Assembly: GCF_029203305.1 (NCBI RefSeq)
Contig: NC_089463.1
Location: 310,001-374,000 of the forward strand
DNA length: 64,000 bases
Direction of reading: 5' to 3'
DNA from: Yamadazyma tenuis
Lineage: Eukaryota > Ascomycota > Pichiomycetes > Serinales > Debaryomycetaceae
Position numbers and translations under genes: made by a program. This document shows, piece after piece, positions 20,197 to 29,457 of the stretch (the first letter of the stretch is position 1; each line of letters opens with the position of its first letter). A model generated the notes under the pieces. That model was not told the DNA's origin, made no database searches, and saw nothing but the letters and a program-made list of their open reading frames with translations.

Positions 20197-21909
20197 CTAA
20201 ACTTCCAGGACAATGAAATCCTTGATCATCTCATCAGTGTAGTCAGGCTCTTCGTCCTTACCATCTAACAACCCCAAGTACCAACTTAAGTCACGGTTGT
20301 CAAACTCCCTGACATGGAAACCGTTTCCAAAATACGCAAATCGGTTGTCGTTTTCATAAGTCAAGTGGTAGTCTTCCCATCTTGGCTTCAGCATGATCTC
20401 AAAGAAATGAACCCGAGATCCGGGCCACATCATCAACTCACCAGCCTTGTTACTCTGCTTGAACCAAGACCGGCATGGGTCGTTCCAGATTGTCCGCTCC
20501 AAGAAAGTCTTTCTCTGGGTTCTGAAATCGTCCACGGCTTCAGGTTTTGGATCAAATGAGGTGACCGACTCGGTTGCAATTCTTTGCACAAGTTGAATGA
20601 AGTTTTTGGCAATGGCTTCGGTCATAGGCAAGATCGATCCATGGGCATACGGAGCGTATGGTCCCATGAATGTCAAGTAGTTGGGGAAGTGTGGCACGGC
20701 TACCGATAAATAGGTGTCTGGAGCATCTTTCCATTCTTCACGAAGATCCTTACCTTGTCTTCCCACCAAAGGAAAGTGAGGGATCCAAGACACATCAAAC
20801 CCGGTGGCACAGATCAACACATCGAAGTCGTGCTGCTCTCCGTCCTTGGTCCGTAATCCAGTTTCGTTGATCTCGTCGATGTCACTGAAAACCAAGTTGC
20901 TCTTCTCATCGCACAACGCTTCTAAGAACCCATTTCCAGGAGTAGGACGACGGCACCCAACACCGAAATCCTGGGGGATGACTTTCTCAGCGATTTCAGG
21001 CTTGGAGGCCAACTTCTCCTTCATCTCGTTCTCAGCATAGGCCCTGGCCTCGTTCTGCTCCTTTCCTCCACGGAGAACCGACCTAAACCGCTTATTGAGA
21101 TCAGATTCGATGTTCTTTCTGTAGGTCAAGTACTTCTTGGGATCCTTCTGCAATACCTGTATTTGTTCATCGGAGTACTTGAAATTAGCACCCTTGGGGC
21201 CGGCGAACTTCTGAGCAAAACCAGCAGTGATCCAGAATCTACTTCTGACAAACTGTGTCAACAGCTTGACCTTGGGTAAGATGTTGGGAATGATCTGGAC
21301 GGCTGAGGATCCTGATCCAATAACTCCCACGGTTTTTCCTTCCAAACTCAATGAGGTGTCCCAATTGGCACTATGGAGTCTGGGACCTTTGAACGATTCC
21401 AAGCCCTTAATATCTGGCCACTTCCACTTGTTCAACACACCAGTAGCATTGATCAACACTTCGGCTGAGTCGGTAAAAGTGTCATTAGGATCGTCGTTTC
21501 TTTGAATAGTGACATCCCACTGCTTATTGTCTTCATTCCAATAAGCTCCCACAACTCTGCAATTGAGATGGACGTCTTTTTCCAAGCCGTGTTCCTTTGC
21601 AACCTTTTTGAAGTACTTCAAAATTTCAGGTCCTGACGAATAGTAAGTCTTCCAGTCTGTGCTGGGGGCCCAGGTAAACTGGTAATTGACAGAGGGAATA
21701 TCGCATGCAACACCAGGGTATCTGTTTTCGAACCAAGTACCACCAATGGAAGGGTTTTTGTCGTAAAGAGCTAATTCACAGGAGGGAATGTTATTGTAGA
21801 CTTCCCTGGCAAAGTTAAGGCCAGAGGCTCCGGCCCCGATGACAATAACCTTGATTTTTCTTGGAGTGCAAGCAGGTTCTTCTTTAATTTGGTATTCACC
21901 CAGAGTCAT
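20197..21909 (-). CDS. Baeyer-Villiger-type flavin monooxygenase
   Basis: A 570-residue class B flavoprotein monooxygenase. FAD-binding VIVIGAGASG lies at residues 21-30, followed by GGTWFENRYPGVACD (56-70), the motif typical of Baeyer-Villiger enzymes. The full fingerprint FxGxxxHxxxWD is present at 173-184 (F173, G175, H179, W183, D184). The NADPH-binding GSGSSA is at 198-203 and ATGFDVSW follows in the C-terminal half. These enzymes insert oxygen next to a carbonyl using NADPH and O2, making esters or lactones. S. cerevisiae lacks a counterpart, while filamentous fungi have many. The substrate is unknown. It lies between a permease and a zinc-finger regulator on one strand, so a catabolic role is inferred. 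Confidence 0.85.
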   Translation of the reverse strand: MTLGEYQIKEEPACTPRKIKVIVIGAGASGLNFAREVYNNIPSCELALYDKNPSIGGTWFENRYPGVACDIPSVNYQFTWAPSTDWKTYYSSGPEILKYFKKVAKEHGLEKDVHLNCRVVGAYWNEDNKQWDVTIQRNDDPNDTFTDSAEVLINATGVLNKWKWPDIKGLESFKGPRLHSANWDTSLSLEGKTVGVIGSGSSAVQIIPNILPKVKLLTQFVRSRFWITAGFAQKFAGPKGANFKYSDEQIQVLQKDPKKYLTYRKNIESDLNKRFRSVLRGGKEQNEARAYAENEMKEKLASKPEIAEKVIPQDFGVGCRRPTPGNGFLEALCDEKSNLVFSDIDEINETGLRTKDGEQHDFDVLICATGFDVSWIPHFPLVGRQGKDLREEWKDAPDTYLSVAVPHFPNYLTFMGPYAPYAHGSILPMTEAIAKNFIQLVQRIATESVTSFDPKPEAVDDFRTQRKTFLERTIWNDPCRSWFKQSNKAGELMMWPGSRVHFFEIMLKPRWEDYHLTYENDNRFAYFGNGFHVREFDNRDLSWYLGLLDGKDEEPDYTDEMIKDFIVLEV

Positions 21910-22330
21910 GATAATGAGATGTTTAGTAGATTAGCGGAGGAAGGGTGGGTATTTAAATAGTCGTGAGGTTTGACACCATCGGGACTATGGAATCGGACCG
22001 GTTACATGCCCATTTAGGGTGAAGTTGTGGACAACAGGACCAGTACTTGTGACATTGTCCCAGATAGGAAGGAAGGAGCTCCGAGATACCTTATCGCACA
22101 AATGTTGCAATGACTGCGATTAGATAGGATTCTCCAATGGAGAGGCTGTTTGAGGAAACCTAGACACGAGCGAATCTCGTGCCACCAGGGGTACCAAAGG
22201 TGATGCAAATTTGGTCATTGGAGTTTGTACACTCATTTTTAATTCCCCATCGCTTCTTCTTGCCCCATACACCCATAGAAATTTGGCCCGTGCACCCAAA
22301 TCCATATCTTACATTATATATACACACTCT
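21910..22330. other. Promoter region of the flavin monooxygenase
   Basis: 421 bp between the monooxygenase start and the 3' end of the regulator gene. It contains one CTTATC (22090-22095), a TTTAAA at 21952-21957 and a CCCATACACCCATA element at 22264-22277. No gene was recognised. Confidence 0.55.
22264..22277 (+). promoter_or_regulatory. CCCATACACCCATA element (Rap1-like)
   Basis: A single copy of the recurring element, containing ACACCCATA, the core of the Rap1 consensus ACACCCATACA. It lies near the 3' end of the regulator gene and about 350 bp upstream of the monooxygenase start. Confidence 0.45.
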
Positions 22331-24275
22331 CTATAAATTGGGATCCGATACCAATGACGTAAAGGACGCCGCTGCACACCCTCCAACACCCCAGGTAGAC
22401 TTCGACTCCAACACCGACTCCACCCACTTCTCGAAAAACCCAGTTCGAATGTCTTCGTATCGCTCGGATTGGATGCGGCTCAACATATCATCTACAAGTC
22501 TTTTCATCATATAATCCTTTTGGGCGTTGCTGATGGGAGCACCAAATAACTCCTCTGGAGTCTTTTCCTCTTGCTTGGACCCGTCCAAACTTACGTTCTT
22601 GAAAGCATTGAGGATCTGCCATGCTACTAATGCCGCTTTGTAGAACATGAATGTGAACACAGGAGACGTTTCAAGCTGGTCCACCATGAATGTCTCGAGG
22701 AAATATGCTATGTGGCTTGCAGTTAGGGATAGCACCTGGTAGACACTTTTGCTGAAGTCGTTGCTCAACAAGGCTGTTCCTGGAGGCGATTTTGGCTGGG
22801 GTCTGGCAAGGGCCGAGGCGGTTGCAATTGTTTCATTCAACGTCACTTCCACCACTCCCGATGTTATCACGGTGTCTGGGAGATGAAGGTGAATGTATGC
22901 AAGGTTCCAGGTGACGGAAAACTCGTCCCACATGTCGAAGATGTCGTGAGGCTCTAGTTTCTTCGGAAGTAATGACCGCAAACAGTTCAAAGCAGACCCC
23001 AACTGTGACCTGCGAGTAAAAGCATCCTGGACATGGAAGGAGGACATTTCCTTAAACCCAGCATGAAACCCAGCGTATTGTGCCATGTTACGCACCATGA
23101 TATGAACGGCCAGCAAGAGTATCATCGCACCAAACGACAGAATGGTGCCTGATATCAGCCCAAACATCAACACCTCTTGCAAGCCTTTGAAGAAATGGGG
23201 GATCTGTGTCAATGGCAGGTAGTGGAGACGCAGCTGCCACTCAGAACCGGTGGTTGCCTCCCAAAGGGACTCACAGCACGGAAGTTTGTGCTTGATTTCA
23301 TAGTGCGAGAGAGACGGTGGGTAATTAAAGAGCACAGCCGATTGGGAATCAAACAAATAAAGTCCGTACGCAAACCTTTTACGGCCTTCTGTAAGCACAA
23401 AAGAGTTCCAGTCCTTGTCACAGTTATCGTGGGGATTAAACTGGAAAAGTCCCGATTCTCGACAGAACTCGACTAATCGTGAGTAGATGCGAAAGGATTT
23501 TTTGAACCAACTGTTGTCCCCAGAGTATATGCCGATATATATTACCAACAAGATGGCCTGGAGCTCCTGGAGCTGGGGATGCTCTGGAAACGGGTCCAGC
23601 TTGTTGGTGATGTACTCATAGAGTTGACACGAAAGGTGCCGGTGTTCGGGAAGGTACCTAGCACCGATGGCACACATGACATTGACCAACCAGTCGTCGT
23701 CATAGCTGTCCGGAAGCACAAAGCTACCGCGGTGGACAATGGGGAAGCACGGGTCGAACTTGGTCCAGTACTGGTGGAGGCAGTCGTTAATCAATTGTGG
23801 TGGGGTGTTTTGCAACGGAGAATTGGCCGGTTCGGGTGGTATGGACTGAAGGTCCTGACGGACGCTGAGGCCCTTGAGAGCACGAAGTTCTTCGAGCGTT
23901 TTCTTAAGCTCGTCAAGCGACTTGAGATTCTCCAAGATGCTCAAGTGGTCTTGAGTTTGTGATTTGGAGTCCGATAGTTGGAGTCCCTCAATGGCCTTGA
24001 CGGACGAGACAGTTAGGCGGTGGACTTTTTTGGCGTGGGCCAGGAGCGAGTCGCTGCGTGAGTAGACCCGTCCACAATGTGGACACACATACTTTCGATG
24101 GAGATCTAAATGCATTAGTAGTGAGGGTGGGGGAGGGAACGAGAGAGTACGTACGAAGTTTCTCGTGACGTTTAAGGTTTTCCAGGCGGGTGAAGGTGCG
24201 CTTACATATGGAGCACGAGAACGGCAGCGGAACCTCCGGAGTGTTTTTGGTATTGGATTTGAAGGTGGTAATCAT
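22331..24275 (-). CDS. C2H2 zinc-finger / fungal-domain transcription factor (two exons)
   Basis: Exon 1 is 24155-24275 and exon 2 is 22331-24105, giving 631 residues. Two C2H2 fingers lie at the N-terminus: finger 1 has Cys21, Cys24, His37 and His41, and finger 2 has Cys48, Cys51, His64 and His69 (FSCSICKRTFTRLENLKRH, then YVCPHCGRVYSRSDSLLAH). The codon for His41 is split by the intron (C|AT). The remaining 500 residues resemble the fungal-specific regulatory domain (for example TEGRKRFAYGLYLFDSQSAVLFNYP and HIAYFLETF), as in the Adr1/Rsf2-type group. Its position beside the monooxygenase and permease suggests it controls them. No orthologue is named with confidence. Confidence 0.85.
24106..24154 (-). 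other. Intron in the C2H2 regulator gene (49 nt)
   Basis: Reading on the minus strand, the donor is GTACGT at 24154, the branch point TACTAAT follows, and the acceptor TTTAG ends at 24106. Splicing restores HEKLH in finger 1. If retained, the frame runs on into a different 95-residue product with a broken first finger. Confidence 0.85.
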
Positions 24276-26279
24276 TTTGAAGGTTGAAGATGTGCGAGAG
24301 TCCGAGAATTTAAGGTGAGAGATAAGAAAATCGCGATAGCGATAGTGATAGCGATAGTGATGAGGATGTGGTGTTTAGAAGGTGTCGTGGTTGATGATTA
24401 CAAGGTGTCTAAACCAGTCGACAAATGGGTCAAACACGGGCTCTAAGTTTTAAAGATCTGAGATCTACAAACTGAGAATGTGATAGTTGATCCGAAAACA
24501 CCACAGACTGCGACAACCTGGTAGGCGATTAACAGACAAAACACTATGTGTTGGTAGTCCCTTGTACTCCTTCTGACTGCATTCCCACCTCCAACCAACC
24601 TCCAACCACTGCCGCTTATCAGATGGCCATTCGGAGCTGGCACCACGTACAACCACCTAAGTCCATGAAATATGTTGGAGTAGTCCGATTGCCGCTTTGG
24701 GAATGCGATTAGAGATATCGGATTCACGAGTGCGGAATTGGCGACAGAAGTCCGCTTAAAAGTATAGGAGTGAAGGACATTGGCAGGATAGTGGGATTCT
24801 TGTTTACAAAGACATTTGCGAGATGCATACCATGGGTGTCGATATTTTCTGAGGAACCCAATCAAGAACCACTGGGAACCTGTGTTAGACAATCGACCTC
24901 TATAGTTATATCAATGCCGCGGATTGTTGATTATGACAACTCCGACAGATGTGCAAATCTCGGGGATTGGCACCAAAATGGACGTTGTACCAGTCAGAGG
25001 TGGCAAAATACCTGGATTTCATTGGCCACTTCCATACCACAGCATTTTGCGAGATACACGGATAAACCCACAAGTATTCCACTGAATCAGTTAAGATTAT
25101 AACGTTCCAGGCACATTTGATGTCATATTCCAAACCACAGCAACTCAGAAAGGGACATGAGCGTAAAAACTTTGTATGTGAACACCACAAACACAATCGG
25201 CTGGTGACGTATTACACGTCAGAAGCACTTAACAACCACGACGGTTGTAGAATCACTGTACTCCTATTGCTTTCGGGCCCGTGCCCGTGGCAGTGAGGCC
25301 CATGCCGCACGTGTCCCGGCTAAAAGCGGCCGGATCTTGATCTGGGTGAGTTAGAGTCTCAATCCGGGGTGGCCCGCGCGCAATTTCCGGTAACCTGCAA
25401 AACAAAACCCTACTACAAAACCCCATTTCATTGCCCATTCCAAATACTACCTTGCTTATGGTCAGGGGCATATCAATCCTTATTTGGAATTCTATAAAAA
25501 TAAGGTGCTTGTTTGCGTTGACCAGCCCATATTTTCTAGAGGGCTTGGCTGCCAGGGGTGCCCAAGGTAACCTTCAATTTGCCAACTAACCCATGACACC
25601 ACAGAAGTAGGTTACCAAAGACGTTGACAATTGTTCTTCGAATATTCCCTGCCACTCGATAGCTTCTCTTGCTTATTCAATCTTTATTCTCTTTGATTTC
25701 TTCCCCTGTTCGAAAGGATACTAGTAGACTTGCTCTCTACACTGGTCATGCAAGAAGACGGATACCAGGTGCATATACGATAGATTTGATCTTTTGCGTT
25801 TTTTATTTTGTTTTTTCTGATTTTGATATAATTTTATTTTTTCTTTCGGAACGAGCAGTTTTTCTCTAGGCACACCGAGCAACTTCTAAGTTTGGTGAGG
25901 TGACAAAACCTGCAGAAAGAGTTGGGCGCTGCACACGTAAAACCGCAACTTTTGTCCACGCCCGCCGCGCTCTTGACACTTGCATTGAATCGTACCAGTA
26001 GAGATAGACTAATAAACCAACCCAAACCTTTTGTCAGACTATTTTTTTGTTTTCAATTCGTCTAGTCCCTTGCTCGTCTGGTTTCACTGGTTCCGGCTAA
26101 TAATTCCCCTTTTAATGCTGTGTATATATGCGGAAAAACCTCCCGCCGACGCAGTTCTCCGTCAAAAAGGATCGCCTCAAAAGTATCTACAAGGTTTAAA
26201 ATAATGCGTTTTCTAACTAATAGACTTTCTATGCGTGTCCAAAATATGGTAAAAAAAAAAAAGGTTAAAGCTACGGTAT
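24276..26279. other. 2.0-kb region upstream of the C2H2 regulator
   Basis: The longest gap in the window. It lies between the regulator's start and the 3' end of PFK1. It contains a GATAGY repeat and a GATAAG (24321-24326) close to the regulator, scattered TATA-like sequence (for example at 25495) and an AT-rich T-run block at 25795-25850. Short frames here have no protein-like features. An unrecognised non-coding transcript is possible. Confidence 0.5.
24333..24361 (+). repeat. GATAGY hexamer repeat in the regulator's promoter
   Basis: CGATAGCGATAGTGATAGC continues as further GATAGT units, about 4.5 hexamers in all, 60-85 bp upstream of the start codon. A consensus GATAAG lies just before it at 24321. 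Confidence 0.75.
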
Positions 26280-29060
26280 TTACTTGGATCTCCTCATCAA
26301 CAGCCGGCCACTCAACATGTCGCCGATTTCCACCATCTTATTCCAATGGACTCTGGTTCCCTTTCTCAACTCGACATTGGCTTCCTTGTTCAAGTCCGTA
26401 ACACTCGAGCACGTCACCTTCAGCCCATTCATCCCAATTATGACATGGTTGGAATTTCCTAAGGCATCGGTGTCCTGATGCTCTTCTAAGAACTGCACGG
26501 CTTTCATTCCGAAATTGACAGCGAAAACCCTGTCTTTGGAAGTAGGCTTGAATCCTTGTTGCACATGGCCAGGAACCGCGGTTCTGGTCTCAAACCGTTT
26601 ATTACTGTTCTCCTTTAAAATCTCACTTATCAACTCGGTTGTGTAGACCTTACTGCTCAATTCGTTTCTGATGATGATCTTCCCGTTCTTGTCCTCGCCT
26701 CTGTCATTTTCGAAAATCTTGAAGATCAAGTCGATATCCTCCTGGATGGTCGCCAAATTGATCTTCTTTTCGGGAGTGTAGGTGGCGATAGACCCAGTGA
26801 CCAATCCGATAAAGCTCGCCACAAACCCACTGTGTCCTCCTTGCACCTCCACCACAAACACCCGTCTCCGGGTCGACGAGGCACTCTGCTTGACGGCATC
26901 ACAGTAATTGACCAATTGGTTCAAACAAGTGTCACATCCCAACGAATATTCGGTACCAGGAACGTTGTTAGAGACGGTAGCCGGTATCACAATCATGGGC
27001 ATCCGGAACACTGGGTAGTTGTGACGTTGTTGGTTCAACTGGTTCAAAGCAGTGAAGGATTCGAACCCACCAATGATGATCAACCCGTCCAAACTGTTTT
27101 TCTGGAGGTGGTAGGCCACTTCCCCGTAGTTCTCACTGGGCAACGACCGGTTGGTACCGATCTCACTACCTCCCTTGTTGTACCAGCCCTCAACGTCAAT
27201 CCACTCCAACTCTCTCATCTCCCCTGTGTGGATCAACCCGTGGAACCCATTCTGGATCGCAAACACCTTATGGCCACGACTCAAACAGTACAAGGTGATG
27301 GCCCTGGTAGAAGCATTTAGAGCGGAACTCGAGGCCCCAATATGGATGACCCCGATGTTCAATCTCTCGGTGGTAGGCAACTGGTGGGTGCCATCATCGT
27401 GAATACTGGTGTGAAGAAACTGGTCGTAGGCCTCGGCGAAATTCCCATCTCTCAAGGCCATGGCCCCATCAAAGTCCTTGGCTTCAATACACTCGGCCAC
27501 CAGCTTCGTGAGTGCCACCGCCTTCATCAACGGCTGGCGGACGATTTTGTTACCCACGATTGCGATCATAGGCAGCTCGGAGGCCGGAGTTGATTCCAAC
27601 ACCGCTTTAACGGCCTCCACACCCTGAACCGTGCCCAACATCCGGTCGAAAGCCACGGCAGACCCACCTCGCTGGACGTGGCCCAAAGTGGTGATCCGTG
27701 TATCGAGGCCCAAGTCCACAAGCACATCCTTGACCTCGGCCGCAGTGATGGGGTTCAACTGATCGTCGGTAGCTCCTTCCGCCACGATCACCGTGGTATT
27801 CCGCTTACCGGCTTCACGGTGACGGCGCGCCACTACCTGCAACTCGGCCTGCCAGGCCCCATTCTTGGGGGGCCGCTCGGGAATGAAGATGTAGTCTGCA
27901 CCCGTGGCGAGGCCGGCCATAAGCCCAAGCCACCCGCAATGGCGTCCCATCACCTCCACCACGAACGCCCGTGAGTGCGACGTGGCGGTGGCATCGATGT
28001 AGTCCACCATCTCGGTAATCCGCTCTAACGACGAGAAGGCTCCGATCGTGGCATCGGTGGTGGCCATATCGTTATCGATACTTCCCACGAGCCCCACAAT
28101 CGTCAAATGGCGGTACGGCGCCACGCCGGTGGCACTGAACCGCCCGGACGACACCAACTCATCGACCAACGACGGCCACTCGCTCCGAAACAAGTCGGCA
28201 CCCGTCAACGACCCATCTCCTCCACAAACCACCAACGCATCAATACCGTTTTTGATCATATTACCAGCCGCTTCCAACCGGCCCTCACGGTCTCGGAACC
28301 GCTTGGACCGCGCCGTGCCGATGTTGGTACCACCAAAGCTCAAGAATGACCGCACGTCGTCCCAGTCCATGCGCCGGATATAGTCATTAACCAATCCTTC
28401 GTAGCCTTCGTACACGGCGAACGCATCGCACCCATAAAAGAGGGCAGAACGGACGACGGCACGGACGGCCGGGTTCATTCCCTGTGAATCACCACCCGAT
28501 GTCATCACCGCAATCTTTTTCTTGAGGGTCCGGGGGCCGGTGTGGGCATCAGCATCGTTGGAGGCTGGAACCAACACGGATTTTCGGTAGTCGATATACT
28601 CTTGGTCGGAGCCAAACTCCCGACCCGTTAACAGCTCCTTGTTCAGCAACACAATGCGGTTGCCGAGCGGGTCGACTGACAGGCCAAAACGGCGGTGACA
28701 TCCGTCAACGTCGGTGGTGAATAAATGGATGTCTTTGCACACCTCGACACAAGTGGATACAAGTCTCAATTTGATCAATACCGGGTCACTCAAGGACTCG
28801 CAGTTGTCGCCCTGGTAGACTGCCAGCTCCTGAAACGGGATCACCTGGCCATGGCTATCGACCTCTTCCACTGGGAAGCTCTGAAGCCAAAGTTCTCTGA
28901 TGGAGTCGCTGGACACTCCGAGGAGGTCAGGTTTGTTTAGGTGTTTGTTGTAGCTCTTGAGGGCGGTGAACCCGGCCCGCACGTAGAACTTGGCAGCTGC
29001 GGTGAACTTGTCTGGGGAATCGGTCACCAAAGATATGGAGCTGAGTCCTTCAATTGTCAT
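26280..29060 (-). CDS. PFK1: 6-phosphofructokinase alpha subunit
   Basis: A 926-residue eukaryotic-type tandem phosphofructokinase that makes fructose-1,6-bisphosphate in glycolysis as an alpha4beta4 octamer. It has the yeast-specific N-terminal glyoxalase-like domain (about 1-190), a catalytic half with MTSGGDSQGMN, VCGGDGSLTGAD, VGSIDNDMATTDATIG and MGRHCGWLGLMAGLATGAD, and a regulatory half with LNIGVIHIGASSSALNAS, GGSEIGTNRS and VFVVEVQGGHSGFVAS. The C-terminal half matches the alpha subunit better than beta. The chosen ATG is where family alignment begins. An in-frame ATG at 29210 would add 50 basic residues. Unusual residues: Gln for Pro in GGDSxGMN and Phe for Gly in GHVQQGx. PFK1 is YGR240C, near MGA1 in S. 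cerevisiae. Confidence 0.92.
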   Translation of the reverse strand: MTIEGLSSISLVTDSPDKFTAAAKFYVRAGFTALKSYNKHLNKPDLLGVSSDSIRELWLQSFPVEEVDSHGQVIPFQELAVYQGDNCESLSDPVLIKLRLVSTCVEVCKDIHLFTTDVDGCHRRFGLSVDPLGNRIVLLNKELLTGREFGSDQEYIDYRKSVLVPASNDADAHTGPRTLKKKIAVMTSGGDSQGMNPAVRAVVRSALFYGCDAFAVYEGYEGLVNDYIRRMDWDDVRSFLSFGGTNIGTARSKRFRDREGRLEAAGNMIKNGIDALVVCGGDGSLTGADLFRSEWPSLVDELVSSGRFSATGVAPYRHLTIVGLVGSIDNDMATTDATIGAFSSLERITEMVDYIDATATSHSRAFVVEVMGRHCGWLGLMAGLATGADYIFIPERPPKNGAWQAELQVVARRHREAGKRNTTVIVAEGATDDQLNPITAAEVKDVLVDLGLDTRITTLGHVQRGGSAVAFDRMLGTVQGVEAVKAVLESTPASELPMIAIVGNKIVRQPLMKAVALTKLVAECIEAKDFDGAMALRDGNFAEAYDQFLHTSIHDDGTHQLPTTERLNIGVIHIGASSSALNASTRAITLYCLSRGHKVFAIQNGFHGLIHTGEMRELEWIDVEGWYNKGGSEIGTNRSLPSENYGEVAYHLQKNSLDGLIIIGGFESFTALNQLNQQRHNYPVFRMPMIVIPATVSNNVPGTEYSLGCDTCLNQLVNYCDAVKQSASSTRRRVFVVEVQGGHSGFVASFIGLVTGSIATYTPEKKINLATIQEDIDLIFKIFENDRGEDKNGKIIIRNELSSKVYTTELISEILKENSNKRFETRTAVPGHVQQGFKPTSKDRVFAVNFGMKAVQFLEEHQDTDALGNSNHVIIGMNGLKVTCSSVTDLNKEANVELRKGTRVHWNKMVEIGDMLSGRLLMRRSK

Positions 29061-29457
29061 TGGGATGTTCTTGGTTTGGTTGCTGGGAACTTTTATATTT
29101 GATTTCGCGCTCAGGAGACGTCGGGTTGGGGCCGGCCGTGGGGTGATGATCTGCTTCCGCCACCAGTGGCCCGCCGGTGGAGGTGCCAGCGGCAGTGGTA
29201 GTGGAAGCATCTAGGGGCAACTAGAGGTGAATTGTGAATTACTTGTAGTTGTTACTGGTGGGGGTCAAATTGTGTTGGTGTCGGAGTCGGAGTTGGGAAG
29301 ACGGTTTCAATGAACCAGTCTTGACCCATATACCCACCGAAGCTCTGACCCTTACACCCACCGAAGTTCTGACCCATACATCACAAGCTTCTCCTCTCCC
29401 ACCACCTGCGGTGTAAGTTCTACGCTGCCCAGTATCTCTATTTATAACTATAATTTC
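29061..29457. other. PFK1 upstream region
   Basis: About 400 bp between the conserved PFK1 start and the 3' end of the CRH-family gene. It holds a possible 50-codon N-terminal extension (29061-29210), an AAATATAAAA box (29091-29100 on the minus strand) and the 24-bp repeat array at 29323-29387. Confidence 0.6.
29323..29387 (+). repeat. 24-bp tandem array of GACCCATACACCC-type elements upstream of PFK1
   Basis: Unit 1 (29323-29346) begins GACCCATATACCCACCGAAG, unit 2 (29347-29370) begins GACCCTTACACCCACCGAAG, and a partial unit 3 (29371-29387) begins GACCCATACATCACAAG. Units 1 and 2 differ at three positions. Each unit contains a Rap1-like CCCATACA/TACACCCA core. Confidence 0.85.

Noticed and set aside
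22120..22305. Short frame with FLWVYGAR in the monooxygenase promoter
   Set aside because: The peptide is only the translation of the CCCATACACCC element; it also arises at the BRE2 promoter.
27054..27070. B-box-like GGGTTCGAATCC on the minus strand
   Set aside because: It lies inside PFK1 and encodes Gly-Phe-Glu-Ser in frame. No acceptor stem or A box surrounds it.
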